Shown: in pieces, positions 34,169-42,451 of the stretch | Numbering within the stretch: position 1 is the stretch's first letter | Layout: each line of letters opens with the position of its first letter | Source of the DNA: Terriglobales bacterium | GTDB lineage: Bacteria > Acidobacteriota > Terriglobia > Terriglobales > Acidobacteriaceae | DNA: 64,000 bases | Reading direction: 5' to 3' | Assembly: GCA_025451215.1 (NCBI GenBank) | Contig: JANWKU010000003.1 | Location: 1-64,000, forward strand | Notes under the pieces: model-generated | The model's database searches: none | What the model was told of the DNA's origin: nothing | Seen by the model: only the letters and a program-made list of their open reading frames with translations | Translations under genes and position numbers: made by a program

Positions 34169-35113
34169 TTGAAACTGGCATGCTTTCATCCCGCTTCCAT
34201 CTTTTGCGCCTGGGGCGTGGCCACTGGTTTGGTGGACACTCTAAACCGCATGGGACACCCGACCACTGGTTTTGCCGTGGATGTGACAAAAAGTGGAATT
34301 GATCCGCGGCAATATCCGAGCGCCGAGCAATTACGTGAGTTTGATGGGATTCTGGTTTCAGGACCGGAGCATGTGCGGGGACATTTGCTCAAGCTATATC
34401 CCCGTTGGCACAAGATCTCGGTTCCGAAAGTCTCGTGGATGCATGAGACGGTTGAACGAGAAGACTATGGCCGGATGCCACTGGAAGAGATACGCGAATT
34501 TGCCGATTTCACATTTTGTTCTGCGGTCCAGGACGAAAAATATGGGCTGAAATGGCTTCCTTTCGGCGTGGACACTGAAGTCTTTAAGCCGGACTGGAAC
34601 CAGCCTAAAGAGTATGACGCGGCATTCATTGGCCTCATCTATCCCAAACGAGCAGCATTTTTGGAGACTTTAAAGCCCTTTCTGAAGGGAATTACGTTGA
34701 AATTGGGTAATGTGCAGGTGCTTGATTTGAGCGGTGTGCGTATCCGGGAAAGCGCCGCACTGTATGCGGACAATTTACGGAAGATCAAAGTTTTTGTAAA
34801 TCTTCCTAGTCTTTCAGAACTGGTAGTTACAAAAGTATATGAAGCCTTGGCATGTGGAACGTTCTTGATTACTCCAACCATCCCTTCGCAAAAAAATTAC
34901 GACAACATCCTCGCCCACTATTACGACCCTGGTAAGCCGGGAGAACTGGCGGAGAGAATCCGTTTTTGTTTGGAAAATGAAGCTCAGCGGGTAGAGGCCA
35001 CGCGCGCATGTTGCGAGCAAGTGCATAGGCTCGACAGGCTGGAGTTGCGTTGCGAAGCGTTGCTGGAAGCATTTCAAGGCCGTACCCGCGCTCACTCAGC
35101 AGGGAAGAAATAG
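34169..35113 (+). CDS. CgeB-like glycosyltransferase family 1 protein
   Basis: About 314 residues. The C-terminal half resembles the CgeB/Glyco_trans_1_2 type: WLPFGVDTEVFKPDWNQPKE, YDAAFIGLIYPKRAAFLETL, and SELVVTKVYEALACGTFLIT, the nucleotide-sugar binding region with the conserved E-A-CG. I take TTG 34169 as start (MKLACFHPASIFCAWGV) because AAAGGA (34156-34161) lies 7 bases upstream; a TTG at 34148 would add seven residues. It closes the glycosylation block and precedes the PAS-GGDEF-motAB operon. Confidence 0.72.
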   Translation: MKLACFHPASIFCAWGVATGLVDTLNRMGHPTTGFAVDVTKSGIDPRQYPSAEQLREFDGILVSGPEHVRGHLLKLYPRWHKISVPKVSWMHETVEREDYGRMPLEEIREFADFTFCSAVQDEKYGLKWLPFGVDTEVFKPDWNQPKEYDAAFIGLIYPKRAAFLETLKPFLKGITLKLGNVQVLDLSGVRIRESAALYADNLRKIKVFVNLPSLSELVVTKVYEALACGTFLITPTIPSQKNYDNILAHYYDPGKPGELAERIRFCLENEAQRVEATRACCEQVHRLDRLELRCEALLEAFQGRTRAHSAGKK

Positions 35114-35184
35114 CTGTTTGGTTCGGAGCGATCCTCCCAGGCATGGAAACTCCTAACCAATCTCTCATCCAATAATCACCAACT

Positions 35185-35212
35185 TAAAGTCTAAAAACTC
35201 AAAGGCCGATAA
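35185..35212 (+). promoter_or_regulatory. Sigma-28 (FliA) promoter of the PAS-GGDEF-motA-motB operon
   Basis: TAAA at 35185-35188, a 16-base spacer, and a perfect GCCGATAA at 35205-35212. Transcription would begin near 35220, 25 bases before ATG 35245. It has the best combined match to the FliA consensus in the window and supports control of the stator genes by FliA, as is known for motAB in enterobacteria. Confidence 0.8.
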
Positions 35213-35244
35213 GAAGTTTTCCTTAAAAGAGTTACGGACAAGAT

Positions 35245-36165
35245 ATGCCAGACTTCAAAGACCCGGAGATATTTCGAACGGTGCTCAGTAGCCTCCAGAC
35301 GGGAGTCTATCTGATGGATCGTGATCGTAAGATACATTTTTGGAACGACGGCGCGGAAAGGCTCACAGGTTACTTGCAGCATGAAGTGCTGGGTCATTCA
35401 TGCCAGGAGAACCTTCTAAAAGAATGCGATGAGCTGGGATGCAGCTCCTGCCGAGGCCTGTGTCCAGTGCGTGACACTCTTCTCAACGGCAGGAAAAAAG
35501 TGTCGCAGATGTATTTCCATCACAAGGATGGACGGCGAATTCCCGTGCATGTATGGACCGTTCCCATCCGCGATGAGCATGGCTCAATCATTGGCGCCGC
35601 AGAGAGCTTCGAGAATCAGAGGTCATCGCTTGAAAAAAGGCGTGTACAAAATACGCTGGCTTCCTATGGGTGCCTCGATGAAACAACCGGAATTCCCAAT
35701 CTCGGATTCACTCAGTTCCATCTACGAGAGAATCTCACAGGCTTCGAAGAATATCGCGTTCCGTTTTCCATCTTATTGACTCGCATCGAGAATCTCGATT
35801 CTTTCAGGCTGAAGTATGGCCGCGAAGCGGGAGACACCATTCTTGGGTTAGTGGCGCGGAACCTCAAGAATACCCTTCGTCCGACTGATTTTCTCGGTCG
35901 TTGGGACGACGATAAATTTCTGGCCATTGCACCGAGTTGCGAAAATCAGGGAGTAAAAAGCCTGGTGGACCGTGTTCGAAGAGTTCTTCACTATGAGGGA
36001 ATTCAATGGTGGGGAGATGAATTACTGGCTACGACCTCGATTGGGTCCGCCACGGTCATGACCGGAGATACGACAGAAACTCTTATAGGGCGGGCTGAAG
36101 TTTCGCGTTCACAGAATCTTGCGAAAGCGGCGGCGGCCGGAGCGGGGAAGGACGGCAATACCTAG
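35245..36165 (+). CDS. PAS-GGDEF protein with degenerate GGDEF motif
   Basis: A 306-residue signalling protein. Residues about 8-130 form a PAS domain (GVYLMDRDRKIHFWNDGAER) with an inserted cysteine group (C53, C61, C66, C69, C73) that could bind metal or sense redox. Residues about 145-295 form a GGDEF domain, but the catalytic GG(D/E)EF has become RWDDDKF, so cyclase activity is unlikely; it may bind GTP or act as a partner protein. It has its own FliA promoter and is followed after four bases by motA, so it likely tunes the motor or stator. A role in c-di-GMP sensing is only inferred. Confidence 0.82.
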   Translation: MPDFKDPEIFRTVLSSLQTGVYLMDRDRKIHFWNDGAERLTGYLQHEVLGHSCQENLLKECDELGCSSCRGLCPVRDTLLNGRKKVSQMYFHHKDGRRIPVHVWTVPIRDEHGSIIGAAESFENQRSSLEKRRVQNTLASYGCLDETTGIPNLGFTQFHLRENLTGFEEYRVPFSILLTRIENLDSFRLKYGREAGDTILGLVARNLKNTLRPTDFLGRWDDDKFLAIAPSCENQGVKSLVDRVRRVLHYEGIQWWGDELLATTSIGSATVMTGDTTETLIGRAEVSRSQNLAKAAAAGAGKDGNT

Positions 36166-36169
36166 ATTT

Positions 36170-37060
36170 ATGTTCGCAATCATTGGAATCGTCGTTGTAT
36201 TTGGGGCCATCGTTGCCGGCTACAAGATGGAGCACGGAAATTTGAAGGTGCTCCTTCAGCCCGCCGAGCTTTTAATCATTGGCGGAGCTGCCGCGGGGAC
36301 GGTCTTGATTGCGAACCCGCTGCGGGTTTTGAAAGCCATTGTTGCAGGCATCATCGGCGTGTTTAGCGGGCCACCCTACACCAAGCAGCGTTATAACGAG
36401 ACCTTGAAAATGATGTATGAGCTTCTAAATAAAGCCCGCAAAGAGGGCTTAATGGGACTCGAAGGGGACGTGGAAGAGCCCGCGAAAAGCCCCATCTTCA
36501 CCAAATATCCAAAATTTCTAAAAGATCACCATGTCCGTGATTTTCTTTGTGACACACTCCGCATGGCAATTACGGGCGTGGAAGCTTTTGATTTGGATCA
36601 GCTGCTCGAGCTTGATATGGAAGTGCGTCACCACGAAGCTACCCAACCGGCTACCGCCATGGCCACAGTGGCAGATACATTGCCGGGCTTGGGAATTGTG
36701 GCTGCGGTGCTTGGCGTAGTTATCACCATGGGCTCTCTTGGCGGGCCTCCGGAGGAAATCGGGCGTAAAGTGGCTGCCGCGCTGGTGGGAACATTTCTTG
36801 GCATTTTACTTTGCTACGGCTTAATTTCGCCGCTTGCCGCCAGCATGACGAAGGTCGTTGACGAAGAACATGCTTATCTTTATGTGTTACGCGTTCTGAT
36901 GATCGCATTCCTGAAGGGAAGCGCTCCAATCCTGGCGGTCGAGGTTGGACGGCGTGCCATTCCTGGACATGTTCGTCCGTCATTTCAGGAAGTGGAAAAT
37001 GCTTGTCGTAATAAAGGTGGCGGAGAGACGGCAGCCGCCGCGGCAGCAGCCGGTAAATAA
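36170..37060 (+). CDS. motA: Flagellar stator protein MotA
   Basis: MotA forms the pentameric ring of the proton-driven stator around MotB. The 296-residue protein has four hydrophobic segments, with the conserved start (FAIIGIVVVFGAIVAGYKME, LQPAELLIIGGAAAGTVLIA) and the proline-containing segment PGLGIVAAVLGVVITMGSLG near residues 170-190. ATG 36170 lies four bases behind the PAS-GGDEF gene. The C terminus is a Gly/Ala-rich tail. motB follows. Confidence 0.96.
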   Translation: MFAIIGIVVVFGAIVAGYKMEHGNLKVLLQPAELLIIGGAAAGTVLIANPLRVLKAIVAGIIGVFSGPPYTKQRYNETLKMMYELLNKARKEGLMGLEGDVEEPAKSPIFTKYPKFLKDHHVRDFLCDTLRMAITGVEAFDLDQLLELDMEVRHHEATQPATAMATVADTLPGLGIVAAVLGVVITMGSLGGPPEEIGRKVAAALVGTFLGILLCYGLISPLAASMTKVVDEEHAYLYVLRVLMIAFLKGSAPILAVEVGRRAIPGHVRPSFQEVENACRNKGGGETAAAAAAAGK

Positions 37061-37069
37061 CCAATAACC

Positions 37070-37927
37070 ATGGATAAAGCGCGTCCCATCATCATTATCA
37101 AAAAGAAGGTCACCCACACGGCTCACCACGGCGGAGCCTGGAAAGTGGCTTATGCCGATTTTGTGACCGCGATGATGGCGCTTTTCATTGTGCTTTGGCT
37201 GATGAATACCAGCAAACAGATCCAGCAGGCAATTGGCGGATATTTCAAGGACCCTTCTGGCACCTCCAAAATGGTGGGCACGGATCAGGTTGGTTCTGGA
37301 GAAAATTTCTCCTTGTCCAAGAAGGACATGGAGAAGTTGAAGGAACAGCTGCAAAAAGCAATGCGCAGCATGCCTGATTTCGACAAACTGAAGGATCATA
37401 TCGAAATCACAATTACCGCGGAGGGCTTGCGCATTGAACTGCTGGAGTCCGCCACTGGGACATTTTTTAATCGGGGGAGCCCGGCGCTAAATACAGATGG
37501 GAAGGAACTGCTGGCCTTACTCGCAGGGGAGCTTGGAAAGTTGCCTAACAAACTCTCCATCGAAGGGCACACCGATTCCAAACCTTACGCAGGCACCGGT
37601 AGTTATGGAAACTGGGAGCTATCTGCCGACCGTGCCAATGCTGCTCGCCGGTGGATGCAGAAGGGAGGGGTTCGATCTGACCAAGTGGCCCAAGTGCGTG
37701 GGTTCGCCGACCAGATGCTCCGAAATCCCAAGGACCCTCTGGATCCTTCCAATCGCCGCATTTCGGTGATTGTTCATTACCTTGTTAAGAATTTGTCTCC
37801 CGGCGTTTCGTCCACTACAGAGGTAAACCCCAGGACGATTAGCCCGGGAAATATTGATCCGCAGAAAGATTTAGTTTCGCCTCAATCACAATCGGCTCAA
37901 GAACCAGCGAAGTCATCGGAGCACTAA
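37070..37927 (+). CDS. motB: Flagellar stator protein MotB
   Basis: MotB anchors the stator to peptidoglycan and carries the ion-binding aspartate. The 285-residue protein has one N-terminal membrane helix containing the conserved D30 (VAYADFVTAMMALFIVLWLM), a plug region and an OmpA-like peptidoglycan-binding domain (LSIEGHTDSKPYAGTGSYGN; ELSADRANAARRWMQ; ... NRRISVIVHYL). Both halves are intact. It ends the FliA-driven operon. The following 291 bases (37928-38218) contain a repeated TGACAGT (37968 and 37989 regions) but no gene that I can support. Confidence 0.95.
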   Translation: MDKARPIIIIKKKVTHTAHHGGAWKVAYADFVTAMMALFIVLWLMNTSKQIQQAIGGYFKDPSGTSKMVGTDQVGSGENFSLSKKDMEKLKEQLQKAMRSMPDFDKLKDHIEITITAEGLRIELLESATGTFFNRGSPALNTDGKELLALLAGELGKLPNKLSIEGHTDSKPYAGTGSYGNWELSADRANAARRWMQKGGVRSDQVAQVRGFADQMLRNPKDPLDPSNRRISVIVHYLVKNLSPGVSSTTEVNPRTISPGNIDPQKDLVSPQSQSAQEPAKSSEH

Positions 37928-38218
37928 GGTGAATCACCAACTGCGCTTCTAGTACACCGTTCGAATTCGTGACAGTGTGTCTTAATTGATGACAGTCAAT
38001 AAAATTCCGTCCTTCCTCATCCAAAACTAAAATCCCAAGAATTCATAGAGATAGGTTAACCAGGAATTAAGGCTCTCTAATTGCATTAAGAAAAATGCAT
38101 TTAGAACGGCCACAAACCCTCCCCCTGCTTCATCCGTGGCTCATTCGCAAAGAGCAGTGCATTAGAAATTAGAAAAAGGAACTCGTGCAAAGCCACGTCG
38201 GGTGGCAAGGAGGATTTT

Positions 38219-38938
38219 TTGCAAGAACAGAAAGTGGAAACTTCAGACGCGATTCATCCAGCAGCAAAACTTTTAGTGGCCGAAGATGACGCGCCGCTCG
38301 CACACTTCTTAAAACGTGGATTACAAAGCAATCGTTATGAGGTAGACGTCGTTCACGATGGGGAGATGGCACTCCAATCACTCCGCAGTACTCCTTACGA
38401 TTTATTGATCCTGGATCTTAACCTCCCAAAGCTTGATGGCCTCAAGCTGTTAGGTCAGCTCCGTCCCGTTATGCCCAATCTTCCCGTCCTGGTATTGACA
38501 GGCAGAGTAGCTCTGGAAGACCGGGTATTAGCGTTAGATACGGGCGCAGACGATTGCTTAGTTAAGCCATTTTCTTTTCATGAACTTGGAGCCAGAACGC
38601 GAGCCTTGCTACGCCGCAAAAACAACGGATGCGGCCGGGTGCTACAGGTTGGTGATTTGATACTAGACCGGGAGCAATTCAAAGTTGAACGGGCTGGCAA
38701 AAGAGTTGATTTAACCAATAAGGAATTTAGCCTTCTGGAATATCTCATGATGAATGCCAAGAAGCCTGTAACTCGCGCCATGATCATGGAAAACGTCTGG
38801 AAGGCGCCCTACGATAGCACCAGCAATCTTGTGGATGTTTATGTTAAGTACGTGCGGGATAAAGTCGATCCGCCCGAATCCTCCCCTAAACTCTTACGGA
38901 CCATACGCGGCATCGGGTATGTGATCGCCGAGAACTGA
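38219..38938 (+). CDS. OmpR-family response regulator
   Basis: A 239-residue two-component regulator. The receiver domain covers about residues 15-125, with phosphoacceptor D66 (YDLLILDLNLPKLDGLKLLG), the acidic pair in VAEDD and the switch lysine in DDCLVKPFS. A winged-helix DNA-binding domain follows (LTNKEFSLLEYLMMNAKKPV; VDVYVKYVRDKVDP ... RGIGYVI). The start is TTG 38219, supported by a strong GGAGG (38208-38212). The next gene is an isolated kinase dimerisation domain rather than a full sensor kinase, so the partner kinase is probably elsewhere. Confidence 0.9.
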   Translation: MQEQKVETSDAIHPAAKLLVAEDDAPLAHFLKRGLQSNRYEVDVVHDGEMALQSLRSTPYDLLILDLNLPKLDGLKLLGQLRPVMPNLPVLVLTGRVALEDRVLALDTGADDCLVKPFSFHELGARTRALLRRKNNGCGRVLQVGDLILDREQFKVERAGKRVDLTNKEFSLLEYLMMNAKKPVTRAMIMENVWKAPYDSTSNLVDVYVKYVRDKVDPPESSPKLLRTIRGIGYVIAEN

Positions 38939-38953
38939 AAGTGAAATAAAAAT

Positions 38954-39238
38954 ATGCATACCCAAGACTCAACTTTGAACACTTCGGGCACGGTGACGAA
39001 TGAAGCTAAGAATGTTTTACAGCTCCTCCATCAGGTAGCCCAGCCATTGACTGTGTTACAGGGCGCTCTCGAATTGGCTCTGATTAAAGCTGAAACAGTT
39101 CAGGAATATAGAGAATCCGTTGGGACGGCCCTCTGCCAAACTGCAAGAGTCATAGAGTGCCTCAATGAGATAAGAATCATAGCCGTCCGAGATTCATTCC
39201 AAAATCTAGAATTCAGAAAGGCCGCCGGGCATGTCTAG
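38954..39238 (+). CDS. Stand-alone histidine kinase dimerisation (HisKA-like) domain
   Basis: A 94-residue protein that looks like a kinase dimerisation/phosphotransfer domain on its own. LLHQVAQPLTVLQGALELAL resembles an H-box, with the histidine in place and the following PLT conserved. No ATP-binding (HATPase_c) domain follows: the frame stops eight bases into the next gene. It could act as a phosphotransfer adaptor between the flanking regulators, or be a worn remnant. The 8-base overlap with the sigma-54 activator gene argues that it is expressed as part of this operon. Confidence 0.6.
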   Translation: MHTQDSTLNTSGTVTNEAKNVLQLLHQVAQPLTVLQGALELALIKAETVQEYRESVGTALCQTARVIECLNEIRIIAVRDSFQNLEFRKAAGHV

Positions 39239-40406
39239 CGCAATTACAACTCAGGAGATTCCTTTACGTCCGATGATTCCATCCGACGTAGCAAGTTTGC
39301 TTATCATTAGTCCGAATCAGGAACTGCGGTCACACCTCTTGTCTCGTCTAAGTTCCGAGCGCTGGGAGATTTACGCGGTCAGTAGCGGGGCAGAGGCGTT
39401 GGAAAGGATGGATACCGAAGAAGTTTCTTTGGTGCTGTTAGATCCCTCTCTGCCTGATCTGAAGGTGGAAGAGTTTAAAGAAATCCTCCAATTCCAACAT
39501 CCCCACGTTGAGGTCATCCCAATTAACCCTCACACCGGGCAGGCTATCGTGGCCGCACCTTCCCCTGGTTCGCTGAGTTTTAGGGTGGTTCGCGAGATGG
39601 AGGCGGCAGGAATATTCAAAGGGAAGCAAAACGGCCTGAACCTCGATGAACGTGAGAGATCTGAGAATGGTCTGCCGGGCTTTGTCGGTAAAACCTCTTT
39701 GGTGCAGGAGCTGTGCGGAATGGTTCGACTGGTCGCGCAGCGCGATACAACGGTGCTGATCACAGGAGAAAGCGGTACCGGCAAGGACGTTGTCGCGCAA
39801 GCCCTGCATCAGCTAAGCGGACGACGGTTAAAGCCATTCGTCGTAATTAATTGCGCGGCAATACCAGAAGCTTTGCTGGAAGCAGAATTATTCGGGTTTG
39901 TGAAGGGAGCATTTACCGGTGCTGTGCAGTCGAGAATCGGACGCATCCACGCCGCCCAAGGGGGCACATTATTTCTGGATGAAATCGGAGATCTTCCTTT
40001 AGGACTCCAATCTAAATTGTTGAGGTTCCTGGAACAGGGAGAGGTGCAGAGGCTGGGGAGCACGGATACGTTTCGAGTTGACGTACGCGTGATCGCCGCA
40101 ACCAACGCCAACTTGAGGCGATTAGTCCAGGAGCATGGTTTTCGCGAGGATCTATACTACAGGCTTTCAGTTTTCCCCATCGAGTTGCCGCCGCTGCGGT
40201 TGCGTATGGATGACGTGCCTTCACTGGCTCAGAATTTTATTTCCAAGTTTTGTCCACACCATGTTGTGCTGACTCCTGAGGCGCTGTCGGTCTTGCAACA
40301 GCACACTTGGCCGGGGAACGTCCGCGAGGTACGAAACGTGATTGAGCGGGCAACAATTCTTGCAGGGTCCAATCGCGAAATAAAACCAGAACACATTGTT
40401 ATTTGA
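39231..40406 (+). CDS. Sigma-54 activator (AAA+) without DNA-binding domain
   Basis: A 391-residue NtrC-type protein. The receiver-like domain (residues about 22-130) keeps D71 (LVLLDPSLPD) but lacks the acidic pair that binds magnesium (ISPNQ instead), so it may not be phosphorylated. The AAA+ domain (about 150-391) is complete: Walker A GESGTGKD, the sigma-54 loop GAFTGA, LFLDEIGDLP, and the sensor region FREDLYYRLSVFPI. The protein stops directly after WPGNVREVRNVIERATIL and has no Fis-type helix-turn-helix. H. pylori FlgR, a flagellar activator, is a known case of this shape. A role at the fliK and flgF promoters is inference. Confidence 0.85.
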   Translation: MSSAITTQEIPLRPMIPSDVASLLIISPNQELRSHLLSRLSSERWEIYAVSSGAEALERMDTEEVSLVLLDPSLPDLKVEEFKEILQFQHPHVEVIPINPHTGQAIVAAPSPGSLSFRVVREMEAAGIFKGKQNGLNLDERERSENGLPGFVGKTSLVQELCGMVRLVAQRDTTVLITGESGTGKDVVAQALHQLSGRRLKPFVVINCAAIPEALLEAELFGFVKGAFTGAVQSRIGRIHAAQGGTLFLDEIGDLPLGLQSKLLRFLEQGEVQRLGSTDTFRVDVRVIAATNANLRRLVQEHGFREDLYYRLSVFPIELPPLRLRMDDVPSLAQNFISKFCPHHVVLTPEALSVLQQHTWPGNVREVRNVIERATILAGSNREIKPEHIVI

Positions 40407-40569
40407 ATCGGCAATTTTAAGGTTGCACGAGGTCAGGTGCGTTCTACTATCGTAACAACGCAAGATAAAAATCGTCGGGGTGGCGTGTTTTGGAGACACT
40501 TTAACTGTATGAAGTCTAGTTACCAGAACGACGCGCCGCTCTGGAATGACGCAATACTAAGGAAATCCT

Positions 40570-41982
40570 GTGGGGCTTGGGGCTGAGCAATCGCAATTAA
40601 GGATGTTGGTTGTTGATGACGAACCTGAAAATTTAGAGTTGATTGGTGAAGCGCTGGCCGGCGAACATGTCAACTTAGTTTTGGAGCGGAACGCTGAATC
40701 TGCTTTGGAACGGGTTGTGGAACTACGACCTCGCATTGTCCTTTCTGACTTGAAATTGCCAGGCATGAGCGGACTCGAATTTCTGGATCAAGTTCTCGCA
40801 TTGGATCCGGGCACGGATTTCATGCTCATGACGGGATTTTATTCTCCCGAGTCAGCTGTTGACGCCATCCGGCGCGGGGCTTGTGATTATTTCTCTAAAC
40901 CTCTTAATGTCAGACGGTTGCAAAGCCGCATCCACAGCCTCTTAGAAGAAGCTGGAACCCGCCAAAAAGCCTACCAATTGGACCAGGAACTGGTCGATGC
41001 ATATCAGTTTGAAGGCATGGTCGGACGAAGTCCGTTGATGCTTGATGTTTTTGCCAAGATTAGGCGGATTGCTCCCCACTTTCGCACCGTATTGGTGAGA
41101 GGAGCTACTGGCACCGGCAAGGAGTTAGTTGCTCACGCTCTACACCGTTTGGGCCCTGCAAGTTCTTCTGCATTTGCAATCTGTAATTGTGCCGCTTTAA
41201 CGGAGAGCTTGTTAGAGAGTGAGCTCTTTGGATACGTCCGCGGCGCGTTTACCGGGGCAATGCAGGACAAGCAGGGCATCTTTGAATATGCCAATGGGGG
41301 AACCGTTTTTCTTGATGAAATTGGAGAATTGACGTTACCCGCTCAGGCCAAGCTTCTACGCGTGTTACAAAATCAGGAAGTACAGCGCGTAGGTTCACCC
41401 GTAACACGGCGAGTAAACATCCGAGTTGTGGCCGCGACTCATCGTGATCTCCGGAAGATGGTAGACCGGGGAGAGTTTCGTGAAGATCTCTACTACCGCC
41501 TCTCGGTCGTAGAAATTGCAATTCCAAGGCTGAACCAACGGAAGGAAGACCTGCCGCTGCTTCAGCGTCATTTTGTAGAAAAATATGCGGGAATCTACGG
41601 GAGAGAAATCATTGGCATTACCCGCCGTGCCCAGGCTCGCTTAGCAAGCCACAGCTGGCCGGGGAACGTTCGTGAACTGGAAAACGTCATCAGCGGGAGT
41701 TGCATTATGACGACCAGTAGTGTGATTGATTTACATGATCTTCCCGAGCTTTGGGAACATGTGCAGGACATGCCCTCCCATGACGAGAGTGAACTGGTAA
41801 GCCTCGAAGAAGTGCAAAGGAAATATTTGCTACATGTTCTTAACCATGTTGGCGGCAATAAAGCGAAAGCGGCAGAAATACTAAGAGTCGGCAGAAACAC
41901 AATTTACCAGATGTTAACCCGCGCCCGCGATGAAGGAGACCATTCATCGTCTGAGGAAAGGTCCCGCAAATTAGGCTCCTAA
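40570..41982 (+). CDS. NtrC-family sigma-54-dependent response regulator
   Basis: A complete 470-residue enhancer-binding protein. The receiver domain has the acidic pair in VVDDEPEN and the phosphoacceptor in RIVLSDLKLPGMSGLEF. The AAA+ domain has GATGTGKE (Walker A), GAFTGA, FLDEIGELTLPAQAKLLRVL, and FREDLYYRLSVVEI. A Fis-type helix-turn-helix closes the protein (LNHVGGNKAKAAEILRVGRN). The start is GTG 40570 with AAGGA at 40559-40563. It is a likely activator for the sigma-54 promoters in the flagellar cluster, though direct evidence is lacking. Confidence 0.92.
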   Translation: MGLGAEQSQLRMLVVDDEPENLELIGEALAGEHVNLVLERNAESALERVVELRPRIVLSDLKLPGMSGLEFLDQVLALDPGTDFMLMTGFYSPESAVDAIRRGACDYFSKPLNVRRLQSRIHSLLEEAGTRQKAYQLDQELVDAYQFEGMVGRSPLMLDVFAKIRRIAPHFRTVLVRGATGTGKELVAHALHRLGPASSSAFAICNCAALTESLLESELFGYVRGAFTGAMQDKQGIFEYANGGTVFLDEIGELTLPAQAKLLRVLQNQEVQRVGSPVTRRVNIRVVAATHRDLRKMVDRGEFREDLYYRLSVVEIAIPRLNQRKEDLPLLQRHFVEKYAGIYGREIIGITRRAQARLASHSWPGNVRELENVISGSCIMTTSSVIDLHDLPELWEHVQDMPSHDESELVSLEEVQRKYLLHVLNHVGGNKAKAAEILRVGRNTIYQMLTRARDEGDHSSSEERSRKLGS

Positions 41983-42195
41983 CGAAGCACCCTTGAAATG
42001 CTTTTTGCTACTCGTTAGCGAGCGTGTTCAATATATCCGCAATCTTTATCATGAGTGCACATCAAGACTAAAATGGGCAGAAGCAGGCAACTTGCGAGCG
42101 TTGAATGAGTGCAGAATTAGAATGAACAGGGTAACTCGATCTGTAATTACCCCTGTGATCTATCGCAAATTGCTTTGCGCGACTAGCCTATTCCC

Positions 42196-42369
42196 GTGAG
42201 ACATACGAACGCCCACGGAGATATTTTTTGGAATCCGGGACTGCAACAGTGGTATTGCGTACGATGTGGCCGCTCATCGGATTGCAGCGAGGAAGAAGCT
42301 GCCAGAACGACGATCAATCTTTTTAGTTGTGAACTCCCGACGTCAATCTTTAACTCGACCACGCGGTAA
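42196..42369 (+). CDS. Small CxxC protein (possible zinc ribbon)
   Basis: A 57-residue open frame from GTG 42196 that carries FWNPGLQQWYCVRCGRSSDC, a CxxC pair set in an aromatic context, then a helical EEEAAR stretch and a further cysteine. This has the look of a small zinc-binding protein of unknown role. No strong ribosome site is visible. It is the only coding candidate in the 469-base stretch 41983-42451, the rest of which shows nothing clear. Confidence 0.4.
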   Translation: MRHTNAHGDIFWNPGLQQWYCVRCGRSSDCSEEEAARTTINLFSCELPTSIFNSTTR

Positions 42370-42451
42370 CCTGGTTCGTTTCTCACTCAACTGCTCAATT
42401 TGTTCTCATCCAAATGTTCGTTCAACATCGCCCATGGCGGGTGTATCCGCA

